DNA of 56,852 nucleotides from an uncultured Alphaproteobacteria bacterium (GTDB taxonomy: Bacteria; Pseudomonadota; Alphaproteobacteria; UBA7879; UBA5542), in the NCBI GenBank assembly GCA_903912365.1, contig CAIWGV010000038.1:1-56852 (forward strand), in the 5' to 3' direction. Both the position numbers and the translations under genes were made by a program. Below the pieces are notes generated by a model. That model searched no databases. It had not been told where the DNA came from and saw only the letters and a program-made list of their open reading frames with translations. The stretch's first letter is position 1; every line of letters starts with the position of its first letter. Positions 43,382 through 54,934 of this stretch are shown here, in pieces.

Positions 43382-44248
43382 CTATGAACATATTTTTTGA
43401 ATCTGATTTCTCAGGTCTTCCATTAAGTAAGTAATGAAACCCCATAGATTTTCTTGTTCTAAGGTCTTTCTGATTTGTTCTGCCGGCAAAAAACGTTGCA
43501 TTTCTTGTTTAAACTCTTTGGCCATTTCAGGATTTTTTTTGAGCAATTGGACCCGTTCTTCAAATATTTTTAAAAAATGATCTGTGGGGCAATGCCGATC
43601 TCTGAGCTTGGAAGGAATTAATTCTAATCGGGGTGTGACCCCCTGACTATGTAGCCATACGATGTCCCACAAATCTCGATATTTGATCCGATTCGTTCTT
43701 AGAGCAAACGCGATCAGTTTATCTGCATAAATCTCTTCACGGCTTTGCGCCAGTATAATTAGCCCGGATGTTCCCATATCTATGCCGTAGGGATTGAGTA
43801 GCATCATGGGATTCTTCTCATAAGAAGGCAGAGCACAAATATCGATATTAATGCGTTGAGCTGGTAAATTTTTGGCTTCTGGTCTTGTTTCTATTTTGAT
43901 TTTCCAAGTAGCGACGTTTTGGTTATCTTTTACAGGCTCACTTACAGTAACGCATAATCCATATTTATGTTCTAAACTTTGGGATAAGGCCTGCCCCATC
44001 TCAGATAAATTATCCCGTGAGAAGTCGCTCCCTCCCGTAAAATCAAGGTCTTCACTTAACCGGAGGGCCCCATAGCAACTCCGAAGACAGGTTCCCCCTA
44101 TAAAAGTAAGGTTAGAGATTAAATTATGGTTCCCCATTATTCTAAGTATATCGTGATGTAATAGCTCCTTTTCGACCACCATTTTTAAGGGAGACAAAAC
44201 TGGTTGGTTTTTTAAAGCCTGTGCTACCAATTCATCAAATAAATTCAT
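43382..44248 (-). CDS. AbiEii-family nucleotidyltransferase toxin
   Basis: 288 residues. Nucleotidyltransferase motif: LTFIGGTCLRSCYGALRL..SEDLDFTGG near residues 48-72, with the paired Asp, and KIKIETRPEAK..INIDICALP carrying the third acidic residue. These enzymes modify tRNA or other targets and act as type IV or bacteriostatic toxins in abortive infection. Overlaps its antitoxin gene by 14 bases. Ends 3 bases from vgrG on the opposite strand, so transcripts converge without an intervening terminator. Confidence 0.88.
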   Translation of the reverse strand: MNLFDELVAQALKNQPVLSPLKMVVEKELLHHDILRIMGNHNLISNLTFIGGTCLRSCYGALRLSEDLDFTGGSDFSRDNLSEMGQALSQSLEHKYGLCVTVSEPVKDNQNVATWKIKIETRPEAKNLPAQRINIDICALPSYEKNPMMLLNPYGIDMGTSGLIILAQSREEIYADKLIAFALRTNRIKYRDLWDIVWLHSQGVTPRLELIPSKLRDRHCPTDHFLKIFEERVQLLKKNPEMAKEFKQEMQRFLPAEQIRKTLEQENLWGFITYLMEDLRNQIQKICS

Positions 44249-44783
44249 TTGCTGCCTCCCAGTCTATTAAATCACAATTCCGACGAGCTTTTTTCATGTC
44301 TCTGAGAGCAAGCTTTACACTTGCCCGCCATAATCCGCAATTCATATCGTAAGTTAATTGATTCATAATATCTGTTGGCTTTTGGGTGGTATGAATAAAC
44401 TCTATGGTCCCAAGTTTACCGCAAGAGATCTTAGTGCTGCGTCCAGAAGACATAATAGAAATCCAGTTCATGGGGATTTGGGAAATCACTCCTGCATCAC
44501 TTAAGGCAGTTTCAAGGCTAATGTAGTTAAAATCATTGCTTCTGAGATATGACGCTGCATGGAATAGCAACAGTCCGTCCAAACTCATAAACTTCTTATA
44601 GGCGTACAGACCTCTGCATATTCTTTCCAAATGCCCAAGCTTCATGGTTCTACTCAGAAGTGTTCTAAAAGCGGCGTTAGATAAGCTGGGGAAAAGGGGG
44701 CGCAAGTCCTGAGGTGTAAATAAATAATGCTCCTTGCTCGTATTATTCTGAAGCCAATCGGTTAAAATTTTCATAGGCTGCAT
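44235..44783 (-). CDS. AbiEi-family antitoxin/transcriptional regulator
   Basis: 182 residues. N-terminal winged helix typical of AbiEi antitoxins (YLFTPQDLRPLF, SNAAFRTLLSRTMKLGHLER, GLYAYKKF) with a C-terminal domain that represses the operon or prevents toxin action. First ATG at 44783 has GGAG 12 bases upstream; ATG at 44774 is an alternative. An inverted-repeat operator lies at 44804-44824. Confidence 0.86.
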   Translation of the reverse strand: MQPMKILTDWLQNNTSKEHYLFTPQDLRPLFPSLSNAAFRTLLSRTMKLGHLERICRGLYAYKKFMSLDGLLLFHAASYLRSNDFNYISLETALSDAGVISQIPMNWISIMSSGRSTKISCGKLGTIEFIHTTQKPTDIMNQLTYDMNCGLWRASVKLALRDMKKARRNCDLIDWEAANEFI

Positions 44784-44803
44784 TAGAATTTTTGCTCCAC
44801 ACT

Positions 44804-44824
44804 AAGTTACTATTAGTGTAACTT
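44804..44824. promoter_or_regulatory. AbiEi operator candidate
   Basis: AAGTTAC-TATTAGT-GTAACTT, a perfect 7-bp inverted repeat with 7-base spacer, 20 bases upstream of the antitoxin start. Negative autoregulation via such repeats is known for AbiEi. Confidence 0.6.
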
Positions 44825-44903
44825 TATGTAGGGCTGCATGCAAGAATAATTTAAGCTTAGGACTTATAGATAATTTTTAGAAACTTGCATCGATTTCTAA
44901 ATT

Positions 44904-47672
44904 CTATTTTTTTGTCAGTCTTGCATCAGCAGCAGCCGCGAGTCTTGCTCTGCGTTCCTCAGGAGTTTCTACAGGTGTCTCTTCTGCAGCGGCAGCCGCT
45001 TGAGAAGATTGTTGTTGCTCAACTCTGAGACGATCTCTTTCATGATCTGCCGCAAGAGAAGCCTCATATGCCGCATCTTGTGCTTCTCGAAGAGCTCTGG
45101 CTTGCTCAGCCGTGTCTTGGGCCGCCCCAAGGCTAATGGCAGAGATATCTGACGCAGCTGGCCGCACACCGCCGCCACACGCAACAACATCAATATGAGC
45201 TAAAGAAGTTCCGACAATGTGGCTCACATTTGGAATTTCTTGCAAGACTTTGATGATTCCTAAATAGGCACCTTCTGCACAGGCAGGGCGGTTCTGTTCT
45301 TCCAAGGAATCAAGATTCCCATTATGTCCACGCATGATCATGGCAAGTGCTTCAATGAGAGGGGTGTACCGTTCTTTAAGGGCAACCCCATAAGATCTTG
45401 CTAAATTCTGGAGTGCTTTATGGAGATCCTTATGGGTGACAGTCTCAGAAAGATCTTCATCCTTTAAGAGGTTCTCTAAACAAGAAGTAAGGTGGGTCTC
45501 TAGCAAGGGTTCATGTTCGAGAGCTTCTCCTACAGTCCCTGGGAGATCAATATGGAAATCATACTCAAAAGCTCTTTTAAACTTATCCCAGGCGGCTGGA
45601 TCATTAGCAAAAGTCTCTGCCAACCAGCTTCTCGTAAATCCCTTTGTATCTGCAGGCGCCCCCATCTGCTGATCTAACAAATTATAAATCAAAGCAAAGA
45701 ATTGGCGGATATTGGGAAGATCTGGATGAGAGTACCGTCTATAGCTTGCCACATTTGAGGCTCCATGACGGGGGATTTGTCTGTCATTTCCTTGTCCAAT
45801 CAATCGATCAACCATTTCTTGAGTTTCTGGAGACAGATCTCTGATTTTTTTGACGACAACTGGGTCTGATTGATCTGTTAATATATTCATACCTAGGAGC
45901 GCATTGATGAGTTTTCCCTTTTGAACAGCAGACAGTCTTTGAGTTTTTAACAAGAATTCTAGAGCCCGATTGAGCTTTGTTGTTTGAACAACAAATACTT
46001 CATCTTCTGTTCCAAGGGGGGGCAAATTTCTAGAAATGACAGTTGCGGTTTCCTCACTTGTTGCCAAAGTCTCATAAGTTTCTTTTATGGTTCTGCGTTG
46101 AGCGATGATTGCTTCTTGGCCGACAACATCTATGTTAGTAGGTAGAGCCCCAAAACGAGGGTCTTGCGTCGGATTAGCTTGTTGTTCACCAAGTTGAATA
46201 GCCGCTCCTCTAACGATATTTATTGGAACGCCAGCTCGAAGACGTCTTCCAGAATGATCATCTCCATCTTCTATACGGTGTCCTCTCCAGATGGGTCCAA
46301 CACGCAGAGCTTCTTCTAAAAAGGCGTATGTCCAGGTAAAGATATTATCTTGCGTGATGATTCCTTGCAAAGTAGCCTCTTGTAGGTAGGCTGAAGCAAA
46401 TTGAAATCGATATTGCAAAACCTCTGGATAAAGAAAATCGTCTATAGACTTTGATAGGGCCTTAAGAATTACTAGACGATCATGGGAAGTCATGTTTGGC
46501 GTGCATAACTGTGAAGCATAGGAGACGAGCAGCTCTTTCTGCTCCCACGAGGCCTCTTTATATCTTAACAGAAGAAGAATTTCTTTTCTGTCATCGCCGG
46601 TTGTTTCTGGAGTCATAAAAGAAACGGCCATATTAATAAGTCTTTGATTAAATTCTTCTGCACGGCCCCCCGGGTGGTTGGCACTCAACATCGAATCATT
46701 TATAGCATTCACAACATTAACGCGTTCGGAGACGCTCATGGTTGGAGTAAGAATATCGCTTCTTAAAATAAAGTCCCAACGACGTTGCCGATTAACGGAA
46801 GAAAGCCATGAAAATCGTGTAAACAGACTATAAAAATCACGAGCGCTTATCTCTCTAGAAATGAATCCCAAATTTGATAGAAACTCTAAGACATCTTTTC
46901 TCTTGTCTTCAGCTGAAATTTGTTGCAAAGCAGAGAGAACAGTATGTTTATCGCCCTCATAGAGAGACAAAAGGTCTGTCTTTAAAACGGAAGTCACAAA
47001 TCTGTCTCTATCTTCATTATTTGAAAATTTGACAAGAGTATTCATGACCCCCTCTTGTTCTTTAGACTGTGCATTTGGACCACATATCCGTCCGACACAA
47101 GTGACCAGACTTTCTCTTTGATCATTAGGGCTTTTACATAAAATGCGCATTAAAAGAATGTGATAGTTGTCACTTTCTTCTTGCACTGGTGGTGAGCTAG
47201 TAAAGAGAGAACAACCACAAACAAAATCCACAAAATTTCTCTTTGCATCAAGGGTCGGAAGATCCTGCAAAATTTGGAAATGTTTCCAAGGCTTATCTTC
47301 CTCTCCAACGATAGGAATAAGTTGTTGAACAAGTTCTACGGTGAGCCTTCTGTTGGAGAGATCTGTCCAATAAGATATTTTTTCCATAAGATGGGAGATG
47401 TCCTCATAGGTCATATTAGGAGTTCGTAATCTGAGAGTGCTTTCTACAATGCTATCTCTTTGATCAGCGGGAAACCTTCCAAAAGTATGAGCGATATACC
47501 CGGGGCCTCGCGCTTCCATATTATCTGTAAAGAGACTTTGGACTAAGGTTCTATCATGCTCAGAAAACTCTTCTGGAGTAAAAATCTCCCAGGGGCGAAG
47601 TGCAGATTCAGCGCTGCTTACAAAGCCTATTAATAGAACAATAACAAGTCCAATATGCCTCAAAATATTCAT
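44904..47672 (-). CDS. Large exported helical-repeat protein, unknown
   Basis: 922 residues with a Sec signal (MNILRHIGLVIVLLIGFVSS, cleavage near AESA). Residues about 65-420 contain loosely repeated helical units, each with a hydrophobic helix, then a turn such as LRTPNMTYED (84), ICGPNAQSKE (198), LTPTMSVSER (308), MTPETTGDDR (354) and CTPNMTSHDR (391), then a second helix. Spacing of about 36-45 residues (and multiples) suggests an alpha-solenoid. The C-terminal 90 residues are Ala/Glu-rich coiled coil. No catalytic motif is seen. Its place beside vgrG and AbiE, on the opposite strand, makes it a candidate secreted or surface effector (inference). Confidence 0.7.
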   Translation of the reverse strand: MNILRHIGLVIVLLIGFVSSAESALRPWEIFTPEEFSEHDRTLVQSLFTDNMEARGPGYIAHTFGRFPADQRDSIVESTLRLRTPNMTYEDISHLMEKISYWTDLSNRRLTVELVQQLIPIVGEEDKPWKHFQILQDLPTLDAKRNFVDFVCGCSLFTSSPPVQEESDNYHILLMRILCKSPNDQRESLVTCVGRICGPNAQSKEQEGVMNTLVKFSNNEDRDRFVTSVLKTDLLSLYEGDKHTVLSALQQISAEDKRKDVLEFLSNLGFISREISARDFYSLFTRFSWLSSVNRQRRWDFILRSDILTPTMSVSERVNVVNAINDSMLSANHPGGRAEEFNQRLINMAVSFMTPETTGDDRKEILLLLRYKEASWEQKELLVSYASQLCTPNMTSHDRLVILKALSKSIDDFLYPEVLQYRFQFASAYLQEATLQGIITQDNIFTWTYAFLEEALRVGPIWRGHRIEDGDDHSGRRLRAGVPINIVRGAAIQLGEQQANPTQDPRFGALPTNIDVVGQEAIIAQRRTIKETYETLATSEETATVISRNLPPLGTEDEVFVVQTTKLNRALEFLLKTQRLSAVQKGKLINALLGMNILTDQSDPVVVKKIRDLSPETQEMVDRLIGQGNDRQIPRHGASNVASYRRYSHPDLPNIRQFFALIYNLLDQQMGAPADTKGFTRSWLAETFANDPAAWDKFKRAFEYDFHIDLPGTVGEALEHEPLLETHLTSCLENLLKDEDLSETVTHKDLHKALQNLARSYGVALKERYTPLIEALAMIMRGHNGNLDSLEEQNRPACAEGAYLGIIKVLQEIPNVSHIVGTSLAHIDVVACGGGVRPAASDISAISLGAAQDTAEQARALREAQDAAYEASLAADHERDRLRVEQQQSSQAAAAAEETPVETPEERRARLAAAADARLTKK

Positions 47673-47800
47673 TTTTTTCCCATAATTTAAGTAAAAATAC
47701 CTTAGTTCGAGCTATTTATACCAGCTTCTGAAGAAAAAGCAAAGGAATGTGGGAGTCTTTTGATCTGGATTCCTCCGGGCGCTCAGAGTAGAATGGTTTT

Positions 47801-48559
47801 ATGACAACCATATACACCACCCAATTTCTCGAGGCCCTTAAAAAGAAGCCGGAAGCACCTATGCCCAGCCCGTCGGTACCAGAGGATGCTGCAGATTCCA
47901 TTAAAGAGGTGAAGAACCCTCAGGGACACCTTATCATGAAGATCCCCTATAAAGAGGGCAAAATAAATGGAACTTATGAGGCCTATAACCCAGGGACCGG
48001 TCAGCTGATTCAGACAATCCAATACATGGCAGGTAAAATGCAGGGCATGATGACGGCCTATGATGTTCATCAACAGATGACCCATCAGATTCCCTATGTG
48101 GCGGGGAAAAAGGAGGGAAAAGCGACCTTTTTTTTGAGGGGATCTAAAGTGTCCGAAATCACGTACGCGGAAGATCAAATGAATGGGCCGTCTGTGCTTT
48201 TTGGGCCAGGGGAACATGTGAGTGCTCGCCTGTCTTATAAGGATAACCTGATGGAGGGGTCTTACGAGGCCTTTAATGGGGACCAGAAACTGGTAAAGAA
48301 ATGTACCTATAGCCAAGGGAAGTTAAATGGTCTTTGCCAACAATTCTATCCGGGTGGCCAAGTGTTTGAAGAGGCTACCTACATGCACGGGCGGGTGCAG
48401 GGAGAGCTTAAGAAATATCAACAAAATGGTTCTCTTTTAGAGATTTCCACCTATAATGATGAAGGTCGGTTGATCTCCCACGAGAAATTTGATGCCCATG
48501 GCAAGAGCCTTGGGAAAGAGGAGATTGCCCCCGCAAAGAGTAAAGAGATTCATGGATAG
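47801..48559 (+). CDS. MORN-type repeat protein (YwqK-like)
   Basis: 252 residues with no signal peptide. From about residue 40 come repeated short beta-hairpin units, for example IPYKEGKINGTYEAYN, IQYMAGKMQGMMTAYD, VAGKKEGKATFF, CTYSQGKLNGLCQQFYPGG and ATYMHGRVQGELKKYQQNG, the MORN_2/YwqK pattern (Y..G...G....Y..G). YwqK-like proteins are often annotated as toxin-antitoxin or immunity partners, but many have other roles. The stop overlaps the nfeD start by 8 bases, so it is cotranscribed with nfeD-xseB. Confidence 0.78.
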   Translation: MTTIYTTQFLEALKKKPEAPMPSPSVPEDAADSIKEVKNPQGHLIMKIPYKEGKINGTYEAYNPGTGQLIQTIQYMAGKMQGMMTAYDVHQQMTHQIPYVAGKKEGKATFFLRGSKVSEITYAEDQMNGPSVLFGPGEHVSARLSYKDNLMEGSYEAFNGDQKLVKKCTYSQGKLNGLCQQFYPGGQVFEEATYMHGRVQGELKKYQQNGSLLEISTYNDEGRLISHEKFDAHGKSLGKEEIAPAKSKEIHG

Positions 48560-49001
48560 CTTTCATATTGAATACACGCAGTGGATCACCTTAGGGTTTA
48601 TTATCTCGTGTTTGGCTTTTGTGATCCCGCCCCGGATTCCGGCCATCATTGGGGCCGCAGCCTTTTTGGTAGGGCTTGTGTCTTGGATCTATGGGCTGGG
48701 GAATCCCGTGGGAATTTCGGCCTTGTATCAATTAAGTGCCTTCTTAGGACTCATTGTGGGGGGGCTGATGGTCTGGCCCGTGGGCCATTCGTTTGAGAGG
48801 GTGCGGCGGGGACACTTTAAAAAAGGGGTGCCCTACAGGGGGCAGGTCTTTGTGCTGAAATCGCCAGTGAAGAATGGATTTGGCACCCTTGAGTGGCAGG
48901 GCAAGACTTGGGTGCTGGTGGGGCCCGATATGCCTTCCGAGACAAAAGTAAGTGTGGTGTCCCAAGAAGGGGATACTTTGTACGTGAAGAAAGCGGAGTA
49001 A
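48552..49001 (+). CDS. NfeD-like membrane protein
   Basis: 149 residues from the ATG at 48552 (the frame is open from 48489, overlapping the previous gene). Three membrane segments (TLGFIISCLAFVIPP, IIGAAAFLVGLVSWIYG, LSAFLGLIVGGLMVWPVG), then a small OB-fold C-terminal domain (RGQVFVLKSPVKNGFGTLEW, VLVGPDMPSETKVSVV), the layout of NfeD partners of SPFH proteins. No stomatin gene is adjacent. Confidence 0.8.
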   Translation: MDSFHIEYTQWITLGFIISCLAFVIPPRIPAIIGAAAFLVGLVSWIYGLGNPVGISALYQLSAFLGLIVGGLMVWPVGHSFERVRRGHFKKGVPYRGQVFVLKSPVKNGFGTLEWQGKTWVLVGPDMPSETKVSVVSQEGDTLYVKKAE

Positions 49002-49007
49002 ATTTTG

Positions 49008-49205
49008 ATGAAAGATGTGACAGAATTAAATTTTGAGCAGGCCATGGAAGAGCTGGAAGCCATTGTCAGAAAGCTTGAAGCAGGGCAGGATTCTCTGGAG
49101 AACTCTATAACGCTTTATGAGCGGGGCGTGGCGTTGAAGCAGTTGTGTGAGAAGAAACTCCAAGAAGCGACACTTAAAATAGAAAAAATCACTATTCCTG
49201 GCTAA
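49008..49205 (+). CDS. xseB: Exodeoxyribonuclease VII small subunit
   Basis: 65 residues from the ATG at 49008, supported by GGAG 11-14 bases upstream. Typical XseB: LNFEQAMEELEAIVRKLEAG, SLENSITLYERGVALKQLCE and KKLQEATLKIEKI. Binds XseA to form the single-strand exonuclease; xseA is not in the window. A TTG one codon earlier is also open. Confidence 0.95.
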   Translation: MKDVTELNFEQAMEELEAIVRKLEAGQDSLENSITLYERGVALKQLCEKKLQEATLKIEKITIPG

Positions 49206-49207
49206 GC

Positions 49208-49247
49208 CTTTTGAGGCATCGACGTCGTCAGTTCGTTGCTTATTTAT
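49208..49247 (+). repeat. Fragment of repeat family 2
   Basis: TTTTGAGGCATCGACGTCGTCAGTTCGTTGC follows xseB, resembling TTTTGAGCCATTGACTTCGTTAGTTCGTCG-type sequence at 54950. The 85 bases beyond it are AT-rich and contain TTGACA near 49273 but no well-spaced -10. Confidence 0.5.
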
Positions 49248-49332
49248 TGAACTCATACACTAAAAAGAAAATTGTTGACAGAAAATTAGTATATATAGTA
49301 CAAAGCGGCATGTTTTATAGGAGTATTTAAAA

Positions 49333-49854
49333 ATGTCGTTTTCTAAATTAAACTTGTTATTCGCAGCATTTATTTGTTTTTTTTCTTTAAACGGTAATAG
49401 TGCCGCAGCGGAAGATCTCTACACATTGAAATTAAAGGGCTTTGTTGTTCCAGCAATGTACACAATAGAACAGCCTCTTCCTGCAGGGATAATGAATGGA
49501 AGTTTTTGCCTCGCCAGCTTTCTAAGAGGTTTTTCCTTTCAAGGAATGGACTCCATTAGAGGTGGAGAATATCATGTGAGTATTCCGAGAAGTTGGGTGA
49601 CTCAGAATCTTAAAAAAGAGGAGAATGGCTACGAGTTGATAGCAAATCTCTCCGTTACGCAATATCAAACCGGAAAATTTGAAACAGAGCCAAAATATGA
49701 ATATGGCATAAGCCTTCTGTTTCCTGAAGATACACGGCAGGTTAAATATAAGGTTCTTACAGCTACTGCCCAAAGCCAACCTGGGTGGGGAAGTGGAAAT
49801 GATTATGATCGCTATGACATCCGTCTGCCTAATAATGGTAAGTGGGCCGAATAA
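49333..49854 (+). CDS. Small exported protein, unknown
   Basis: 173 residues. Signal peptide (LNLLFAAFICFFSLNGNSAAA), then a mostly beta-strand domain (LYTLKLKGFVVPAMYTIEQP, GEYHVSIPRSWVTQNLKK, KYEYGISLLFPEDTRQVKYK) that ends in a Gly/Asn/Asp-rich tail (GSGNDYDRYDIRLPNNG). TAGGAG precedes the start. Not recognised; a carbohydrate-binding or lectin-like fold is a guess only. Followed by a good terminator. Confidence 0.7.
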   Translation: MSFSKLNLLFAAFICFFSLNGNSAAAEDLYTLKLKGFVVPAMYTIEQPLPAGIMNGSFCLASFLRGFSFQGMDSIRGGEYHVSIPRSWVTQNLKKEENGYELIANLSVTQYQTGKFETEPKYEYGISLLFPEDTRQVKYKVLTATAQSQPGWGSGNDYDRYDIRLPNNGKWAE

Positions 49855-49879
49855 CGCCAAACCCATAAAGTAATTAATT

Positions 49880-49919
49880 TCAGCCCTCAGCCCTTAGTTG
49901 GGCTAGGGCTGATTTTTTA
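49880..49919 (+). terminator. Rho-independent terminator
   Basis: TCAGCCCTCAGCCC, loop TTAGTT, GGGCTAGGGCTGA, then TTTTTT: long GC-rich stem with one unpaired base. It ends the transcript of the 173-residue gene. Confidence 0.92.
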
Positions 49920-50157
49920 TGAGAGGTATACCACTTCTTTTTAAGCTGGGCCACCACGTCGGCACGTTGTGCCTCCTCGTGACGACGACTAAGGGAACCT
50001 TCTCCTCTCTTTTGATGCTTAATTAATGGGAATGGTATTAGTTATACGAATATCCTCAGGATGACGGGTGGGATATATTTCTGTATATTCATTGACTAAT
50101 TTTCCTATTTAAATTAGATATTTTCAACGAAAATAAATATACAAGTGAGTCAATATT
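49920..50157. other. Gene-free gap with family 1-like hairpin sequences
   Basis: Holds GGCACGTTGTGCC (hairpin, with GTCG before it) and TCCTCAGGATGACGG near 50053, typical repeat ends, then AT-rich sequence up to the TTG start at 50158. No ORF worth reporting. Confidence 0.5.
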
Positions 50158-51576
50158 TTGAAAAAACATCTTTATTTTATCATTTTGTTAATGTTAGGGA
50201 GTCTCGATGACGTGCACGGGGCCGCGAATTCTCGGGCATTTGACGAAAGCATACATAGGCAGCGTGCCTTTAGGGCCCAACGGCATGAAGAGCGTTTGAA
50301 TGACCAATATGGCGATATTGCCTTTCAGCTTAAGAGCCGACTCAATCTAACGGGACCGGCGGGGTTGCTGGTCTTTGGGTTGCTCATGAGCTCTATTGTT
50401 ATGCCGGCGGCCGCGGATGCTGGGGAGGAGGCGCCGTCTCCTCCGGTAGGCGCAAAAATTTCTTCTTCCCTAAATAAAACTCTGGAGTTTCACAAGACCA
50501 TACCCGACCGTCACCACGGAGGCGAGGAAACTAATACGCAGGTTCTCAAGCTGAGCCGCCAAGAGGTTGAGGTGTTGTATGAAGATGTTCGTCCGATTTC
50601 TCCTTCGGGGTTTCATGGGGTGTATTCAGCGGTTTTGAAGGAAGACAGGGAAGGGGCTCCAGCCGGAACAAAGGTTGCTCTGAGGTGTAACAAAATTTAC
50701 ACAATTCCTATGCTTGATGCAGATCTTTGGGCCAGAAGTATTCTTTCTTCCATAGGGGGGCTATCTGCTTATATCCCCAAGATATACGGCGTGTGGCAGG
50801 GGCCGTGGACGTCTGATTTTGTTCGTAACGAATTCTGGAATGAAAACACGACCATGCGGTGCCAGGAAATAGAGTTTCTGGATACAAATTATCCCAATCT
50901 GTATGGGGACATGAGCCCTTCCCCGGAGGAACGGATAGGAGAGTTTATGGATATTTCTTTTGATATCTTGGTGCAGGGACAGGTGAATCGCTTGCAAGAG
51001 GCTGGGGCTCTAGTTGAATATAAGACCTCTGCCGTTGCTGCTGCCTACAAAGACTACTTGAGGCCCACCCTTCTTTTCTTCGGAAATAGTAGAGGTACAG
51101 CTGTGGCTGAAGTGGGTGGTTCTAAAATGTCTGATAGGCTCCTCTTTGAACATTACATTGGAAATTGGGCGGTGAATAGAGTTGGGAAAATGAGCGTTCA
51201 CGAAGCGGGAGGAGACCAGTTACGGCATCACTTAGTCAAATATGACGAAAATTCTCTGGTGTATCGGATTGGAGAGGAAATATATCTTTTTCCTCCTGGA
51301 GAGTCCCCGCGACAGGTGGATTATGATCTGGCCCGTCGTTTGGAAGAGAAAAAGATGGCGGGAAAATATTTTCTGAACTGCGATGACTTTTTTTATGAGT
51401 ATTATTTTAAACGGGCCTCTGAGATGGGGCAGGGGTTCATAGCAAGCGTTTGCGAAGGCGTTGGGCTTTTTGACTCCATAAAAAGGCATTTCGGGGCGTA
51501 TCGAGTGTCAGCGGAGGCACCATTGCCGTCTGGGGCCACATATTATGAGATCTCAGCAGAATATTTAGGGGATTAG
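50158..51576 (+). CDS. Exported protein with kinase-like motifs, uncertain
   Basis: 472 residues. TTG start (no ATG nearby; ribosome site weak). Signal peptide (LYFIILLMLGSLDDVHGAA), a basic/helical segment, a membrane-like stretch at about 60-83 (GLLVFGLLMSSIVMPAAADA), and a larger domain from about 150. Parts of the domain recall a protein-kinase fold: GFHGVYSAVL then GTKVALRCNK (Gly loop and Lys), a hinge-like QEIEFLDTNYPNLYGDM, and QVDYDLARRLEE resembling DFGLAR. The HRD catalytic loop is not clear, so this is a suggestion only. It may be a host-targeted enzyme. Confidence 0.6.
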   Translation: MKKHLYFIILLMLGSLDDVHGAANSRAFDESIHRQRAFRAQRHEERLNDQYGDIAFQLKSRLNLTGPAGLLVFGLLMSSIVMPAAADAGEEAPSPPVGAKISSSLNKTLEFHKTIPDRHHGGEETNTQVLKLSRQEVEVLYEDVRPISPSGFHGVYSAVLKEDREGAPAGTKVALRCNKIYTIPMLDADLWARSILSSIGGLSAYIPKIYGVWQGPWTSDFVRNEFWNENTTMRCQEIEFLDTNYPNLYGDMSPSPEERIGEFMDISFDILVQGQVNRLQEAGALVEYKTSAVAAAYKDYLRPTLLFFGNSRGTAVAEVGGSKMSDRLLFEHYIGNWAVNRVGKMSVHEAGGDQLRHHLVKYDENSLVYRIGEEIYLFPPGESPRQVDYDLARRLEEKKMAGKYFLNCDDFFYEYYFKRASEMGQGFIASVCEGVGLFDSIKRHFGAYRVSAEAPLPSGATYYEISAEYLGD

Positions 51577-51593
51577 AGGTAGAAAAAGTGGCG

Positions 51594-51623
51594 CCCTGAC
51601 GTGGGCCTTTGGCCTCCTCAGGG
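51594..51623. repeat. Family 1-type hairpin after the exported protein gene
   Basis: CCCTGACGTGGGCC-TTT-GGCCTCCTCAGGG: outer CCCTGA/TCAGGG and inner GGCC/GGCC arms. It could end the upstream transcript; T run absent. Confidence 0.55.
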
Positions 51624-51674
51624 GGACGATCAAGAAAAAACCTCCCTTAATTTAAAAATAATTGAAAAAAGTAC

Positions 51675-51703
51675 TTGACGGAGGTGATGGCAATCCTTAT
51701 ATA
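51675..51703 (+). promoter_or_regulatory. Promoter of the 23S-5S rRNA unit
   Basis: TTGACG at 51675-51680, a 17-base spacer, TATATA at 51698-51703: a near-consensus sigma-70 promoter about 195 bases before the mature 23S. No 16S gene precedes it; the upstream gene is protein coding. Confidence 0.75.
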
Positions 51704-51773
51704 AGTAGGACCGGGCAAAAGCCTGGACGTTATTTGACATAGTAAACAAAAAATTGACACAAAGTTTTTCCAT

Positions 51774-51801
51774 AACTTGTGCTGATTTATCAGCATAAGT
51801 T
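51774..51801 (+). promoter_or_regulatory. Leader hairpin of the 23S transcript
   Basis: AACTTGTGCTGA-TTTA-TCAGCATAAGTT: 12-bp stem with one G-T pair, upstream of the 23S processing stem. Probably an rRNA leader or antitermination structure (inference). Confidence 0.5.
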
Positions 51802-51872
51802 AAACAAGAACACGAGAAACGTAATCTTCTGTTTATACCTTTTTAAGAGGGGGTGTAGACAATCTCAAGAGA

Positions 51873-51897
51873 ACAAATATCACTATATGTGAAAGTT
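51873..51897 (+). other. Left arm of the pre-23S processing stem
   Basis: ACAAATATCACTATATGTGAA pairs, with few mismatches, with TTCACATATAGTAACATTTGT at 54658-54679. This would be the RNase III stem that frees the 23S rRNA. Confidence 0.65.
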
Positions 51898-51898
51898 C

Positions 51899-54657
<2,759 letters not shown>

Positions 54658-54815
54658 CTTCACATATAGTAACATTTGTTTTACTTGAAGAAGCATTACG
54701 CAACTCAAATTTTTAAGGAAAAATAAGCGATTCTCTTTAATAAGAGAGTCGCCGAAAATCACCTTTATAAGGGGATGTGTCAATTTTTTGACTTACTAAG
54801 GATAGGTCCTTAGAT

Positions 54816-54933
54816 AGTCTGGTGGTTATAGCAAGGGATTAACACCCGATCCCATCCCGAACTCGACCGTGAAAGCCCTTTGCGCCGATGGTACTACACC
54901 TTGATGTGTGGGAGAGTAGGTCGCTGCCAGACT
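54816..54933 (+). rRNA. 5S ribosomal RNA
   Basis: AGTCTGGTGG at the 5' end pairs with GTCGCTGCCAGACT at the 3' end; the middle has CCCGATCCCATCCCGAACTCG and GGGAGAGTAGGTC, standard for 5S. It follows 23S by about 160 bases with no tRNA in between. Confidence 0.95.
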
Positions 54934-54934
54934 T

